A stretch of DNA of 64,000 bases from Tateyamaria sp. syn59. GTDB lineage: Bacteria > Pseudomonadota > Alphaproteobacteria > Rhodobacterales > Rhodobacteraceae. Under the pieces are notes generated by a model. The model was not told the DNA's origin. It saw nothing but the letters and a program-made list of their open reading frames with translations, and searched no databases. The stretch spans positions 186,001 through 250,000 of the forward strand of contig NZ_VCBA01000004.1 of assembly GCF_007995245.1 (NCBI RefSeq), written 5' to 3'. The first letter of the stretch is position 1. Every line of letters starts with the position of its first letter. Positions 36,356-45,724 of the stretch are shown piece after piece. Both the position numbers and the translations under genes were made by a program.

Positions 36356-36374
36356 AAGTAAGCACCCCTTACTT
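36356..36374. promoter_or_regulatory. Palindromic operator between tetR and the RND genes
   Basis: AAGTAAGCACCCCTTACTT contains 7-bp arms AAGTAAG and CTTACTT around CACCC. A further AAGTAAG half-site lies at about 36323-36329. The surrounding 60 bases are AT-rich, as expected for the divergent promoters, and the dyad ends 19 bases before the adaptor start. Confidence 0.65.
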
Positions 36375-36393
36375 CCTGTCAAGGAGCGTCACA

Positions 36394-37560
36394 ATGACTA
36401 ACGACCGCGCCAAGGATACACCGAAGCCGCCCCTTTGGAAGCGCGCCTTGCGCAGGGCCGCCACCCTGACCGTCACGGCATCGGTCATGGCCATCGCCGC
36501 AGGCGCCGTCTGGATCGGCAGCGCGACACTGGCCACCCGCGCCGCCGCCGTTGACGCACCACCGCCCGCCCCCATCACCACCGTGGCCGCGATGCGTGTG
36601 GCCCCCACAAACGCCATGACCGTCACCCGTGCCTTCCACGGACAGGTCGAAGCCGCGCAGACCGTATCTCTGGGGTTCGAGCAGGGCGGTCGCCTCAACG
36701 TCCTCGACGTGGACGAGGGCGACCGTGTTGCAGCGGGGCAAGTCCTCGCCCGGCTCGACACCCGCATCCTGACCGCAGAACGCGCCCGCCTGACAGCCTC
36801 GCGCGAGGCGCTTGAAGCGCAGGCAGAACTGTCGCGCCGCACCACCGACCGGCAAAAGGAGCTGCGCAATCGCGGCTTCGCTTCAGACCAGGCCGTAGAC
36901 AACACCGCACTGAACCTCGCCGCCCTCCAGGCCCAGATCGCCGAGGTGGACGCCGCCATCACGCAGGTGGACGTACAACTCAGCCAGACCGAACTGCTGG
37001 CCCCCTTTGACGGTGTCGTCGGCGCCCGCCACGTGGACCCCGGCGCCATCCTGTCCGTGGGCGCACCTGTCCTCGACATTCGCGAGGACACCGCCCCCCT
37101 CTTCCGCGTCGGCATCGACCCGAAACTGGCCGCCACCGTTCGCGAAAATACCGCCACCATCACATTGGACGGTACCGCCTACAACGCTCGCTTCGTCGGC
37201 TTCCGCGCCGACCTCGATGCCCAGACCCGCACCCGCACGGCGCTGTTCGAGGTCGACACAACCGATCCGGTCTACCTCTCCTCCGGCACATTGACCCTGC
37301 AGGGGCAGCTGGATCAAACCGGATACGCCGTGCCGTTGCGCGCGCTCCGGAACGGCGTGCGCGGGCTCTGGACCGTGATGGTACTGACACCGGAGGAGGG
37401 CGAGTTCTTTACCGCCCAGGCCGCCGCCGTCGAAGTGCTGCAGGTCGAGGGCGACACCGCCTTCGTCCGCGGCACGCTGCAAGGTGATGCAATGATCGTC
37501 CCCGACGGCACGCACCGCCTTGTCCCCGGTGACCGCATCCGCGTGACCGGAGCGAAGTGA
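36394..37560 (+). CDS. RND efflux periplasmic adaptor (membrane fusion protein)
   Basis: From ATG 36394, with AAGGAG eight bases upstream, 388 residues; a longer in-frame reading through the tetR region is not real. Layout: cytoplasmic N-terminus, one membrane helix (LTVTASVMAIAAGAVWIG), lipoyl half-motif (FEQGGRLNVLDVDEGDRVAAGQVLARLD), coiled-coil hairpin (about 125-185), second lipoyl half (LLAPFDGVVGARHVDPGAILSVGAPVLDI), beta-barrel and membrane-proximal domain. Bridges the inner-membrane pump and an outer-membrane TolC-type channel, not encoded here. Overlaps the pump gene by one base (TGATG). Confidence 0.92.
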   Translation: MTNDRAKDTPKPPLWKRALRRAATLTVTASVMAIAAGAVWIGSATLATRAAAVDAPPPAPITTVAAMRVAPTNAMTVTRAFHGQVEAAQTVSLGFEQGGRLNVLDVDEGDRVAAGQVLARLDTRILTAERARLTASREALEAQAELSRRTTDRQKELRNRGFASDQAVDNTALNLAALQAQIAEVDAAITQVDVQLSQTELLAPFDGVVGARHVDPGAILSVGAPVLDIREDTAPLFRVGIDPKLAATVRENTATITLDGTAYNARFVGFRADLDAQTRTRTALFEVDTTDPVYLSSGTLTLQGQLDQTGYAVPLRALRNGVRGLWTVMVLTPEEGEFFTAQAAAVEVLQVEGDTAFVRGTLQGDAMIVPDGTHRLVPGDRIRVTGAK

Positions 37561-40500
37561 TGGAAACCCTCACCTTCCGACAGCCCCGCATCGTGGCCCT
37601 CGCGCTGCTGGTCATCATCGCTGCAGGCCTGTCGTCTCTCTTGGCCATCGGACGACAGGAAGATCCCACAATCACCAACCTCTTCGGCACTGTCACCACG
37701 GTCGTCCCCGGCGCCGATCCTGCACGGGTCGAGGCGCTCGTCACCCAACCCATCGAAGACATCCTGCGGGAAGTCTCCGAAGTCGACGTGATCGAAAGCA
37801 CGTCCTCCACCGGCATATCCATCGTGTCGGTCGAACTGGGCGTGACAGTCCCAGACACCCGCATCGAACAGGTCTGGGCCGAGATCCGCGACGACCTGGC
37901 GGAGCTTTCCCCCACCCTGCCCGCTGACGCGTTTGAGCCGGAATTCGACACCGAAGGTGGCAGCGCCTTCGCAGCCATCGCGGCCTTTTCCGCCGATCCC
38001 GGCGTCCCCACAACAATCCTGGGCCGTTACGCGCGCGATCTGGCCCAGGACCTCCGCAACATCCCCGGCACCGAACTTGTCGAGTTGTTCGGCGCGCCCG
38101 AGGATGAGGTGCTGGTTACGCTTGACCCCGTGGCCACCGCCGCCCTCGGCCTGACGGCAAGCGATATCTCCCAAGCCATTGCCCAGGCCGATGCCAAAGG
38201 CCCTGCAGGACGGGTGCGTCCTGCAGGGTCAGACCTGCTGATCTCCGTCGCGGGCGAGGTGCAGGCGCTTGACCGGCTGGGCGAGATCGTCGTGCGCCGC
38301 TCGGACACGGGTGCCGTCACATACCTGAGCCAGGTTGCAGAGATCACCCGCGGCCCGCGCCTGCCGGAAACGGAGCTGTCGATCTACAACGGCAAGCCCG
38401 CCGTGCTGCTGGGCGCGAAGCTGGAAAGTGGCCTGCAAGTGGACAAATGGGCCGCCTTCGTGCGCGAAGAAATCGACACCTATCAAGTCAATATCCCCGT
38501 CGGCGTGTCGCTCGACCTGACATTTGACCAGTCCGGCTACACCGCCGAACGCCTGCAAGAGGTGGGCCTGAACATGGCCATCGGCGTCGGCCTGGTGGTG
38601 GGCGTCCTCCTCCTCACCCTTGGTCTGCGGTCCGCGATGATCGTGGCGCTGATCCTGCCCGTGGTCACACTCGCCACGCTGTTCACCATGAATTTTATCG
38701 GCCTCGCCATCCACCAGATGAGCGTCACGGGCCTGATCGTGGCTCTCGGCCTGCTGGTCGACGCAGGCATCGTGATGACAGACGAAGTGGGCCAACGGCT
38801 GCAACAGGGAATGAGCCGGATCAAGGCGGCAGGCCAATCCGTCAAGCGACTGTTCGCCCCCCTGATGGCCTCAACCATCACGACCGCCTTGTCCTTTACC
38901 CCACTCATCCTCTTGCCCGGACCTGCAGGCGATTTCGTCGGCTCCATCGCCATCGCCGTGGTGATCATGCTGGGCTGGTCCTTCGTCGTGGCGATCACAC
39001 TCACGCCTGCCATCGCAGGTCACCTGCTGCCCGCCGACGGCACGCGCGGCGGGATCAAGGGGGGCGCCCTGGGTCGCGCCTTTGCGGCCTCGCTCCGCTG
39101 GTCTGTAAACAACCCCATCCGCTCCATCGCGCTCGCGCTGGTCCTGCCCGTCACCGGTTTTCTGTCCATGCCAACACTCACGGCACAATTCTTCCCCGGC
39201 GTGGACCGAGACCAGTTCTATATCGAGGTGGACCTCGCCCCCGGCGCAGGCATCGCCGACACACAGGACGTGGTGGCCCGCCTCAACGACCGGCTCACCT
39301 CGGACGACCGGATCGAGCAGGTGATGTGGGTGGTGGGCCGCTCTGCCCCCGCCTTCTACTACAACATCGTCGGCGCACGCGAAAACGCACCGGGCCACGC
39401 GCAGGCCCTGCTGACAACACAGTCGGCTGAGGCAACCGAAGAGGTGTTGCGCGACCTTCAGGCAACCCTGTCCCTGACAGCGCCCGAGGCCACGATCCTT
39501 GTGCGTGGCCTCGTCCAGGGCCCGCCCGTCAACGCCCCGGTTGAAATCCGGTTGGTCGGCAAGGACCTCGCCGACCTACGCGAAACAGGCGACGAAGTGC
39601 GGCGCATCATGTCCGGCGTCGACTCTGTGCTCGTCACGCGTGGCACCATCGGCAGCGGCGCCCCCAAAGCGGTCGTGACCGTGAACGAAGCCCAAGCACA
39701 ACTCCTCGGCCTCGACCTCGGCCAGATTGCGGGCCAATTGCAGGCGGGGCTGGAAGGCGTCACCGGCGGCTCGATGGTCGAAGGGGACGAGGAACTGCCC
39801 ATCCGCGTCCGTTTGGGCGACGCCACGCGCGGGTCGATGCAGGCCATCCGCGACCTGCCCATCCTGCGGCCTGACGCGGCGCAACTGTCTGCTCAAGGGC
39901 GCTGGCCTGCCCTGCCACTCTCTGCCGTCTCCACTATCGAGTTGGAACCCGCCGCCAGCAGCATAACCCGCCGCAACGGCGAACGGGTGAACACTGTACA
40001 GGCCTTCATACTGCGCGACGTGCTACCCGAAGAAGCGCTGGTCGAGGTGCAAGCCGCCCTCGAAGCCAATGGTTTTGCAGTGCCTGCAGACATGCGCCTC
40101 GAACTCGGCGGAGACAGCGACGCGCGGGCAGACACGCTCAGCGACCTTCTGGCCTCGCTCGGCCTGATCATCACGCTTTCGATTGCCGCCATTGCGCTCA
40201 CCTTCAACAGCTTCCGCCTGACAGCCGTGGTGCTGGTCGTCTCAGGCCTCTCCGCCGGCCTCAGCCTGCTCGCGCTGGCCATCTTCCAATACCCGTTCGG
40301 GATCAACGCGATCATCGGCGTCATCGGGTCCATCGGCGTGTCGATCAACGCCGCCATCATCATTCTGACCGGCTTGCAAGAGGACGATCTCGCCGCCAGC
40401 GGCGACAAAGACGCCATGGTCGACGTGGTCATGGGCTCCAGCCGTCACATCGTCTCAACCACGATCACCACCTTCGGGGGCTTCCTGCCCCTGATCCTCG

Positions 40501-40703
40501 CCGGTGGTGGGTTCTGGCCCCCCTTCGCAATGTCGGTGGCGGGCGGTGTGCTGCTATCGACGGTGGTCAGCTTCTACTTCACGCCCCCCATGTTCGCGCT
40601 GATCCACCGCGCACGCCGCGCGCCCCGGCCCCAGGAGCAGAACACCAACGACAAGGATGCCCCCTTCGTCCTGCATCCGCCGTTCAGTCAAGCGGCCGAG
40701 TAA
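37560..40703 (+). CDS. RND-family efflux pump (AcrB/HAE1-like) with altered proton relay
   Basis: 1047 residues, normal for a HAE1-type pump: a helix near residue 15, large periplasmic loops (about 35-330 and 555-850) and two blocks of transmembrane helices. ATG 37560 overlaps the adaptor stop; GTG 37557 is a possible alternative. At the TM4 site where AcrB has Asp407-Asp408 this protein has Asp401-Ala402 (GLLVDAGIVMTDEV), and at the TM10 site of AcrB Lys940 it has Asn930 (GVSINAAIIILTG). Either it belongs to a clade with a different coupling network, or activity is reduced. Substrate unknown; lipophilic toxic compounds are usual. Expected to be under control of the adjacent TetR. Confidence 0.93.
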   Translation: METLTFRQPRIVALALLVIIAAGLSSLLAIGRQEDPTITNLFGTVTTVVPGADPARVEALVTQPIEDILREVSEVDVIESTSSTGISIVSVELGVTVPDTRIEQVWAEIRDDLAELSPTLPADAFEPEFDTEGGSAFAAIAAFSADPGVPTTILGRYARDLAQDLRNIPGTELVELFGAPEDEVLVTLDPVATAALGLTASDISQAIAQADAKGPAGRVRPAGSDLLISVAGEVQALDRLGEIVVRRSDTGAVTYLSQVAEITRGPRLPETELSIYNGKPAVLLGAKLESGLQVDKWAAFVREEIDTYQVNIPVGVSLDLTFDQSGYTAERLQEVGLNMAIGVGLVVGVLLLTLGLRSAMIVALILPVVTLATLFTMNFIGLAIHQMSVTGLIVALGLLVDAGIVMTDEVGQRLQQGMSRIKAAGQSVKRLFAPLMASTITTALSFTPLILLPGPAGDFVGSIAIAVVIMLGWSFVVAITLTPAIAGHLLPADGTRGGIKGGALGRAFAASLRWSVNNPIRSIALALVLPVTGFLSMPTLTAQFFPGVDRDQFYIEVDLAPGAGIADTQDVVARLNDRLTSDDRIEQVMWVVGRSAPAFYYNIVGARENAPGHAQALLTTQSAEATEEVLRDLQATLSLTAPEATILVRGLVQGPPVNAPVEIRLVGKDLADLRETGDEVRRIMSGVDSVLVTRGTIGSGAPKAVVTVNEAQAQLLGLDLGQIAGQLQAGLEGVTGGSMVEGDEELPIRVRLGDATRGSMQAIRDLPILRPDAAQLSAQGRWPALPLSAVSTIELEPAASSITRRNGERVNTVQAFILRDVLPEEALVEVQAALEANGFAVPADMRLELGGDSDARADTLSDLLASLGLIITLSIAAIALTFNSFRLTAVVLVVSGLSAGLSLLALAIFQYPFGINAIIGVIGSIGVSINAAIIILTGLQEDDLAASGDKDAMVDVVMGSSRHIVSTTITTFGGFLPLILAGGGFWPPFAMSVAGGVLLSTVVSFYFTPPMFALIHRARRAPRPQEQNTNDKDAPFVLHPPFSQAAE

Positions 40704-40775
40704 CGGGCGCACAAAAAATCGGACGGTTCCGCTGCTGCAGGGCCGTCCCATCTCCTACCTGCTTGCCAATTCTGC

Positions 40776-40794
40776 CCGAGTGCCCAACACTCGG
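40776..40794. promoter_or_regulatory. Hairpin upstream of the first peptide-binding protein gene
   Basis: CCGAGTG and CACTCGG form a perfect 7-bp stem around CCCAA, 29 bases before the start at 40824. A second, longer-looped pairing (GGACGG 40721-40726 with CCGTCC 40743-40748) lies just after the pump gene and may be its terminator. Without a T tract, function is uncertain. Confidence 0.35.
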
Positions 40795-40823
40795 AACGAG
40801 AAAACAAACACGGGGAGATTTCC

Positions 40824-42401
40824 ATGAAAGTCACATCAATCCTGTCAACAGCCCTGCTGCTGTCGAGCACGGCGATGGTCAGCGCAGAAACGCTGAAATG
40901 GGCGCGCGCCGGCGACGCCCTTACCCTCGACCCCCACGCCCAGAACGAGGGTCCGACACACACGATTCGGCACCAGATGTACGAACCGCTCATCATCCGC
41001 GACGTCACGGGCGCGTTTGAACCCGCACTCGCCACCGAATGGGCACCCAAGACCGATGACCCGACCGTCTGGGTCTTCAAACTGCGCGAAGGCGTGACCT
41101 TCCACGGCGGCGAAGCGTTCACCGCAGAAGACGTCGTCTTCAGCTTCGAACGCGCCAAACAGCCCAACTCGGACATGAAAGAGCTGATCGGCTCGATCAC
41201 CGAAGTGCGCGCTGTCGACGACTTCACCATCGAAATGGTCACCGATGGCCCGAACCCCATCCTGCCCTCGAACCTCACCAACCTGTTCATCATGGACAAG
41301 GGCTGGACCGAGGCGAACAACACGGTGAACGTGCAGGATTTTGAAGGCGGCGAGATCACCTACGCCACCACCAATGCGAACGGTACGGGCCCGTATATCC
41401 TGCAAAGCCGCGAGCCCGACGTCAAAACGGTGATGACCAAGAACGAAAGCTACTGGGGCATCGACCAGTTCCCGCTTGAAATCACAGAAATCGTCTACAC
41501 CCCGATCCAGAACGCCGCCACGCGTGTCGCCGCGCTCCTGTCAGGTGAAGTGAACTTCCTTCAAGACATGCCGGTTCAGGACCTCCAGCGCGTTGACGGC
41601 GCCGATGGCCTCACGGTCAAGCAGGCCCCGCAGAACCGCGTGATCTTCTTCGGTATGAACCAGGGCGCTGACGACATCGAAGCCGACAACGTCGATGGCG
41701 CGAACCCGCTCGCCGACGTGCGCGTGCGCCAGGCGATGTCCAAGGCCATCAACCGCGACGCCATCAAGCAGGTCGTGATGCGCGGCCAGTCCGAACCCGC
41801 AGGCATGATCGCGCCCCCGTTCGTGAACGGCTGGACCGCCGAGATGGACGCTGAATCCGCTACCGACCTTGACGCCGCCAAGGCGCTGCTGGCCGAGGCG
41901 GGCTACGAAGACGGCTTCTCCATCCGCCTCGACTGCCCGAACGACCGCTACATCAACGATGAAGCGATCTGCCAGGCGGCCGTGGGCATGCTGGGCCAGA
42001 TCGGCATTACCGTGAACCTCGATGCCAAGCCCAAGGCACAGCACTTCCCGCTGATCACGGACGGCAAGACCGACTTCTACATGCTGGGCTGGGGTGTGCC
42101 GACCTACGATTCCGAATACGTGTTCAACTTCCTCGTCCACGGGCGGGAATCGGACATCGGCACCTGGAACGGCACCGGCTTCGACAACGATGATCTGGAC
42201 GCCAAGATCAAATCGCTGGCCTCCAACACCGATCTGGAAGCGCGCAACGCCGACATCGCCGACATCTGGCGCGTGGTGCAGGACGAAGCGCTCTACATCC
42301 CGATCCACCACCAGGTGCTGAACTGGGGCATGGCCGATGGCATGGGGATCGAGGTCGATCCCGAGGATCAGCCCAAGGTGAAGTACTTCTCCGTCAACTG
42401 A
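40824..42401 (+). CDS. Peptide/oligopeptide ABC transporter solute-binding protein (SBP_bac_5)
   Basis: 525 residues with a signal peptide (ILSTALLLSSTAMVSA). The family signature ETLKWARAGDALTLDPHAQNEG follows, then VWVFKLREGVTFHGGEAFTAEDVVFSFERAK near residue 75 and GLNKAINRD-type ARVRQAMSKAINRDAIK-like segment near residue 300. GGGGAG precedes ATG 40824. A clear paralogue lies at 44123 (shared CPNDRYxNDEAxCQAxxGMLxQxGIT segment). The matching permeases and ATPase are encoded 5-10 kb downstream. Periplasmic; peptide, nickel or other small ligands are possible within this family. Confidence 0.92.
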   Translation: MKVTSILSTALLLSSTAMVSAETLKWARAGDALTLDPHAQNEGPTHTIRHQMYEPLIIRDVTGAFEPALATEWAPKTDDPTVWVFKLREGVTFHGGEAFTAEDVVFSFERAKQPNSDMKELIGSITEVRAVDDFTIEMVTDGPNPILPSNLTNLFIMDKGWTEANNTVNVQDFEGGEITYATTNANGTGPYILQSREPDVKTVMTKNESYWGIDQFPLEITEIVYTPIQNAATRVAALLSGEVNFLQDMPVQDLQRVDGADGLTVKQAPQNRVIFFGMNQGADDIEADNVDGANPLADVRVRQAMSKAINRDAIKQVVMRGQSEPAGMIAPPFVNGWTAEMDAESATDLDAAKALLAEAGYEDGFSIRLDCPNDRYINDEAICQAAVGMLGQIGITVNLDAKPKAQHFPLITDGKTDFYMLGWGVPTYDSEYVFNFLVHGRESDIGTWNGTGFDNDDLDAKIKSLASNTDLEARNADIADIWRVVQDEALYIPIHHQVLNWGMADGMGIEVDPEDQPKVKYFSVN

Positions 42402-42419
42402 GCGTTGGCACCGAAAATC

Positions 42420-42450
42420 AAAGGCGGCGCAAACGGTGCCGCCTTTTCTT
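42420..42450 (+). terminator. Factor-independent terminator
   Basis: AAAGGCGGC and GCCGCCTTTT pair around a nine-base loop followed by more T and CTTTT, 19 bases after the solute-binding protein gene. Confidence 0.8.
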
Positions 42451-42670
42451 TTGGGTCGCTTGGCGCGACAACGCTGCCGTCTCAGACTTCGCTGCCAATG
42501 TCCGGTCCTGCTTCGTAGCCGCCACAAAACCACTGTGCACGTCGTGTTTTCCAGACACCGCGCGCGCCGCATGAAAAGCAAGTCGTCCAGTCCACGCTGT
42601 TTCGGCTCTGCAGATTACAACTATTCTTTGGAGTGAGCGTCATCGGAGGTTCGGACTGCGAAGCGATGCT

Positions 42671-43708
42671 TCAGTCAGAGGCTAGGGACATTTCCTCTCC
42701 AAAGCCAAACGTTGATGCATCGGCGAAACCACCCTCTAGATAGGCGTCCGGCGCCGCATCCAATAGGAAATCAAGGAAAGCGCCCACGAGTTCCGGATCC
42801 GCACCATCATTCCGGCGTGTCGGAGCCACTGCGATTTCTCGGCCGAAGGATGCAGCTTCAGGCACCTCGACGAAAACCAGATCCTCAGGCCAATGCTCTG
42901 CATAAAAGCGCGAGAGATGGCCGAAGAGCAGGCCCACCGGTGCAATATCATTCATCACAGCGTAGGGAATATCGCGATGCTGGATCGCGAGGCGACCCGG
43001 GAAGTCACCGGTTTCTCGAGCAAGAACAGTGTTCGCGGTCTCAGTGCCGAGCAAGGCTGAGAGCGTTTCCACATATTGCATACGAGCGCCGGTTTCGCGC
43101 GGTGTCGCCATCACGAACGGCAATTCCGAGCCCGCAAACGCCTCCAAGTCTGAGACCGCTGCCGCAGCTTCGCGGCTTACAAGCATACCCATGCCGAGAT
43201 GGCGGGCAAAGGTACGCGGCGGTTCAGCCAGGAGATTCTGTCCGGCCAGGCGCGCCATCGGCCCAGAGCCCAGCATCACTAAGTCGGGATAGACTGGTGT
43301 GTCCGGGGCAACGGGAAGCTGGGCGTTACCGAACCGGAAACCGCCGCTCGCAAAACCCTGCATAATCATCACCTGAGGCAAAGTCACAACCAGAATGTCT
43401 TCGCGGGAGACTGCACACCGTTCTTCTGTCTGGCACCAGGCAACGAATTCGTCGAGAACAAGCGGTAGGAGAACCGGATAGTGATTGCCCTCGGTGAAGA
43501 TGGTGAGGCTCGCGCTTCCATCGACCGGTCCGACCACGTCAGGCAGAGCATTGGTGAAGCCGTCACTGCGCTCGATGCCTCCATCGACACGCATGAACTC
43601 TCGGTCTTCGCCGTAGTTGGGCCAGTCGAGCGCTTCAGCATTAGCGGCAATAGCGGCCCCAAGAACAAACGCGGTTACGGTTCCGACTCGTTTCGTCAAA
43701 AAGTTCAT
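42671..43708 (-). CDS. Periplasmic solute-binding protein (type II fold), unlinked to a transporter
   Basis: 345 residues from ATG 43708, placed by GGAGGT five bases upstream. Signal peptide (VGTVTAFVLGAAIAANAEA), then a periplasmic-binding-protein type II pattern: ASLTIFTEGNHYPVLLPLVLDEF, PDLVMLGSGPMARLAGQNLL, SELPFVMATPRETGARMQYVETL, PYAVMNDIAPVGLLFGHLSRF. This resembles molybdate/sulfate-type binding proteins, but ligand is unknown. No permease or ATPase of a matching type is adjacent. It lies on the minus strand between two paralogous peptide-binding protein genes, flanked by gene-poor DNA with somewhat lower GC, so it may be an insertion. Confidence 0.75.
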   Translation of the reverse strand: MNFLTKRVGTVTAFVLGAAIAANAEALDWPNYGEDREFMRVDGGIERSDGFTNALPDVVGPVDGSASLTIFTEGNHYPVLLPLVLDEFVAWCQTEERCAVSREDILVVTLPQVMIMQGFASGGFRFGNAQLPVAPDTPVYPDLVMLGSGPMARLAGQNLLAEPPRTFARHLGMGMLVSREAAAAVSDLEAFAGSELPFVMATPRETGARMQYVETLSALLGTETANTVLARETGDFPGRLAIQHRDIPYAVMNDIAPVGLLFGHLSRFYAEHWPEDLVFVEVPEAASFGREIAVAPTRRNDGADPELVGAFLDFLLDAAPDAYLEGGFADASTFGFGEEMSLASD

Positions 43709-44122
43709 TACTACCTCCATGTTATAAATACATTTGAGCCTCAATACATGGATCATCGCCTTAAAACTTCTACCCTAGGTAGCATCAAATAGGCGAGAGC
43801 TGTGTTGGGCGTTTGGGTAGTGTTCAATGCATCTACATTTCGTAGTAGCCAGTCAGATCCAAAGAACCGCTTCGAGCCGCTAAGAGCTACCGCGATCCAT
43901 GGCAGTGGATGTCAACAGTGAGTCCAAAGCTACATGTGCTGCGAACTGTTCGAATGACTAGATACTGCGCTTCGCCGACATTGGGGCAGACTGCAGCATA
44001 GGTTTAGGTGGGCTCCATCCAGACCTTACCAATGTCACCAGCAGAGACACCCTTCTCTTTTGCAAGCTGCTCAGGTCTACTCCTTTACACAGGCCCGCCC
44101 CTTGCCCAAAGAAAGGATCCCC
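43709..44122. other. Gene-poor spacer, possible remnant coding sequence
   Basis: About 410 bases of lower-GC DNA with no intact gene. On the minus strand around 44010-44077 a short frame reads EQLAKEKGVSAGDIGKVWM and ends at a TAA near 44008, which looks like the tail of a lost protein gene. No inverted terminal repeats or other mobile-element marks were found. The region must also hold the promoter of the gene starting at 44123. Confidence 0.4.
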
Positions 44123-45685
44123 ATGCTCCGCTATGCCCTACCCGTCGCAGTCGCACTCCTGGCACCACCGGCCCACGCCGAAGAGTTCAACTGGGCCGAA
44201 ACCACCGACCCGCAAACCATGGACCCGCACGCAGTAAACTCGGCCGCCGTTCTGGGTTTCCTGAACAACGTCTACGAAGGGCTCGTCCGCCGCGGGAAAG
44301 ACATGAGCATCGAACCCGCCCTCGCGACTGCATGGGAACCCATCGGCGACGGCGAAGGCTGGCGGTTCACGCTCCGCCAGGGTGTCACCTTCCACGACGG
44401 GGCAGAGTTCAACGCCGACGACGTGATCTTTTCCTATCAACGCGCCAGCGACGAAGCCTCCGACACGCGGTCGTGGTTTGCGCCCGTGTCCGAGGTCATC
44501 AAGGTCGATGACTACACCGTCGACATCATGACCACCGCCCCCAACCCGATCTTTCCCGACAGCATCGCCAACTGGATGATGATGGACAGCGGCTGGGCCG
44601 AAGCGAACGACACAACCCTGCCCGACAAGGAAAGCGGCAACTACGCCACGCTCAACACCAACGGCACCGGCGCGTTTAAGGTCACCGCCCGCGAGCCCGG
44701 CCTGCGCACGATGCTTGAGCCCAACGCCGACTGGTGGGACGAGGCCGAACACAACATCACCCGCGCCGAACTGACCCCGATCCAGAACCCGGCCACCGCC
44801 GTCGCAGCGCTGCTGTCCGGTGACGTCGACATGATCAACCCGGTGCCCATCCAGGACGCCCAGCGCCTCGCCGCCGCAGGCAACGTGCAGGTGATCCAAG
44901 GGATCGAAGCGCGGGTCATCATGCTCGGCTTCCCGCACGAAGCGGACGCGCTGAAATACTCGTCCGAAACGACGGACGCGAACCCGTTCGCGGACGCCCG
45001 CGTCCGGCAAGCCGTGGCCCACGCCATCAACGTGCCCGCCATTCTGCAAACCATCATGCGCGGCAACGCCGAACCCGCCAGCCAACTGGTCAGCCCCGCC
45101 ATGCGCGGCTACTCGGCATCCCTCGCTGACCGCCCTGCCTACGACCCGGAGCAAGCCAGGGCCCTGCTGACCGAAGCGGGCTACGAAAACGGCTTTTCCT
45201 TTGGCCTCAAATGCCCCAATGACCGCTACCTGAACGACGAAGCGGTCTGCCAAGCCGTCACGGGCATGCTGGCGCAAGTGGGCATCACCGCCGTGCTCGA
45301 CGCCATGCCGGTTCAGAACTACTGGCCCGAACTGCGCGCCGACAATTACGACATGTACCTGCTGGGCTGGTCGCCGGGCACCTTCGATGCCGAACACCCG
45401 ATCCGCTTCCTCGCCTCCACCCCGAACGAAGAGAAGAAGCTGGGAAGCTGGAATTTCGGCGGCTACTCGAACGCCCGCGTGGACGAACTCCTGCCCATGA
45501 TCCAGTCAGAAATCGACGACACAGAGCGGCAAGCCATGCTGGATGAGGCCACCAAAATCCTGCAGGACGAGGTGGCCTACGTGCCCATGTATGTCCAACC
45601 GCTGGTCTGGGGGGCCAAGGCCAATATCGACCTGACCCAACGCCCCGATAACTTCTTCATCCTGCGCTGGGTCACGATCAACTGA
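44123..45685 (+). CDS. Second peptide ABC transporter solute-binding protein (SBP_bac_5)
   Basis: 520 residues from ATG 44123 (signal peptide YALPVAVALLAPPAHA; AAAGGA seven bases upstream). It parallels the protein at 40824 throughout: EEFNWAETTDPQTMDPHAVNSA, WRFTLRQGVTFHDGAEFNADDVIFSYQRA, ATAVAALLSGDVDMINPVPIQD and CPNDRYLNDEAVCQA. Two diverged copies with one downstream permease/ATPase set suggest that one transporter serves two ligand spectra. Ends 40 bases before a convergent OmpA-family gene, with a hairpin between. Confidence 0.92.
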   Translation: MLRYALPVAVALLAPPAHAEEFNWAETTDPQTMDPHAVNSAAVLGFLNNVYEGLVRRGKDMSIEPALATAWEPIGDGEGWRFTLRQGVTFHDGAEFNADDVIFSYQRASDEASDTRSWFAPVSEVIKVDDYTVDIMTTAPNPIFPDSIANWMMMDSGWAEANDTTLPDKESGNYATLNTNGTGAFKVTAREPGLRTMLEPNADWWDEAEHNITRAELTPIQNPATAVAALLSGDVDMINPVPIQDAQRLAAAGNVQVIQGIEARVIMLGFPHEADALKYSSETTDANPFADARVRQAVAHAINVPAILQTIMRGNAEPASQLVSPAMRGYSASLADRPAYDPEQARALLTEAGYENGFSFGLKCPNDRYLNDEAVCQAVTGMLAQVGITAVLDAMPVQNYWPELRADNYDMYLLGWSPGTFDAEHPIRFLASTPNEEKKLGSWNFGGYSNARVDELLPMIQSEIDDTERQAMLDEATKILQDEVAYVPMYVQPLVWGAKANIDLTQRPDNFFILRWVTIN

Positions 45686-45692
45686 ACGAACA

Positions 45693-45714
45693 CGGGCGGG
45701 GTATTCCCCGCCCG
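45693..45714. terminator. Shared terminator between convergent genes
   Basis: CGGGCGGGG and CCCCGCCCG form a perfect 9-bp stem around TATT, between the stop of the second peptide-binding protein (45685) and that of the OmpA-family gene (45725). Very stable, no T tract. Confidence 0.65.
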
Positions 45715-45724
45715 CCTTCCCAGA

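Noticed and set aside
35758-36393. N-terminal extension of the RND adaptor gene by over 200 codons
   Set aside because: It would overlap the tetR gene on the other strand and the palindromic promoter; ATG 36394 has a good ribosome-binding site and gives a normal adaptor.
42436-42636. 66-codon plus-strand frame after the first peptide-binding protein gene
   Set aside because: Starts inside the terminator hairpin, Arg/Cys-rich product, no ribosome-binding site.
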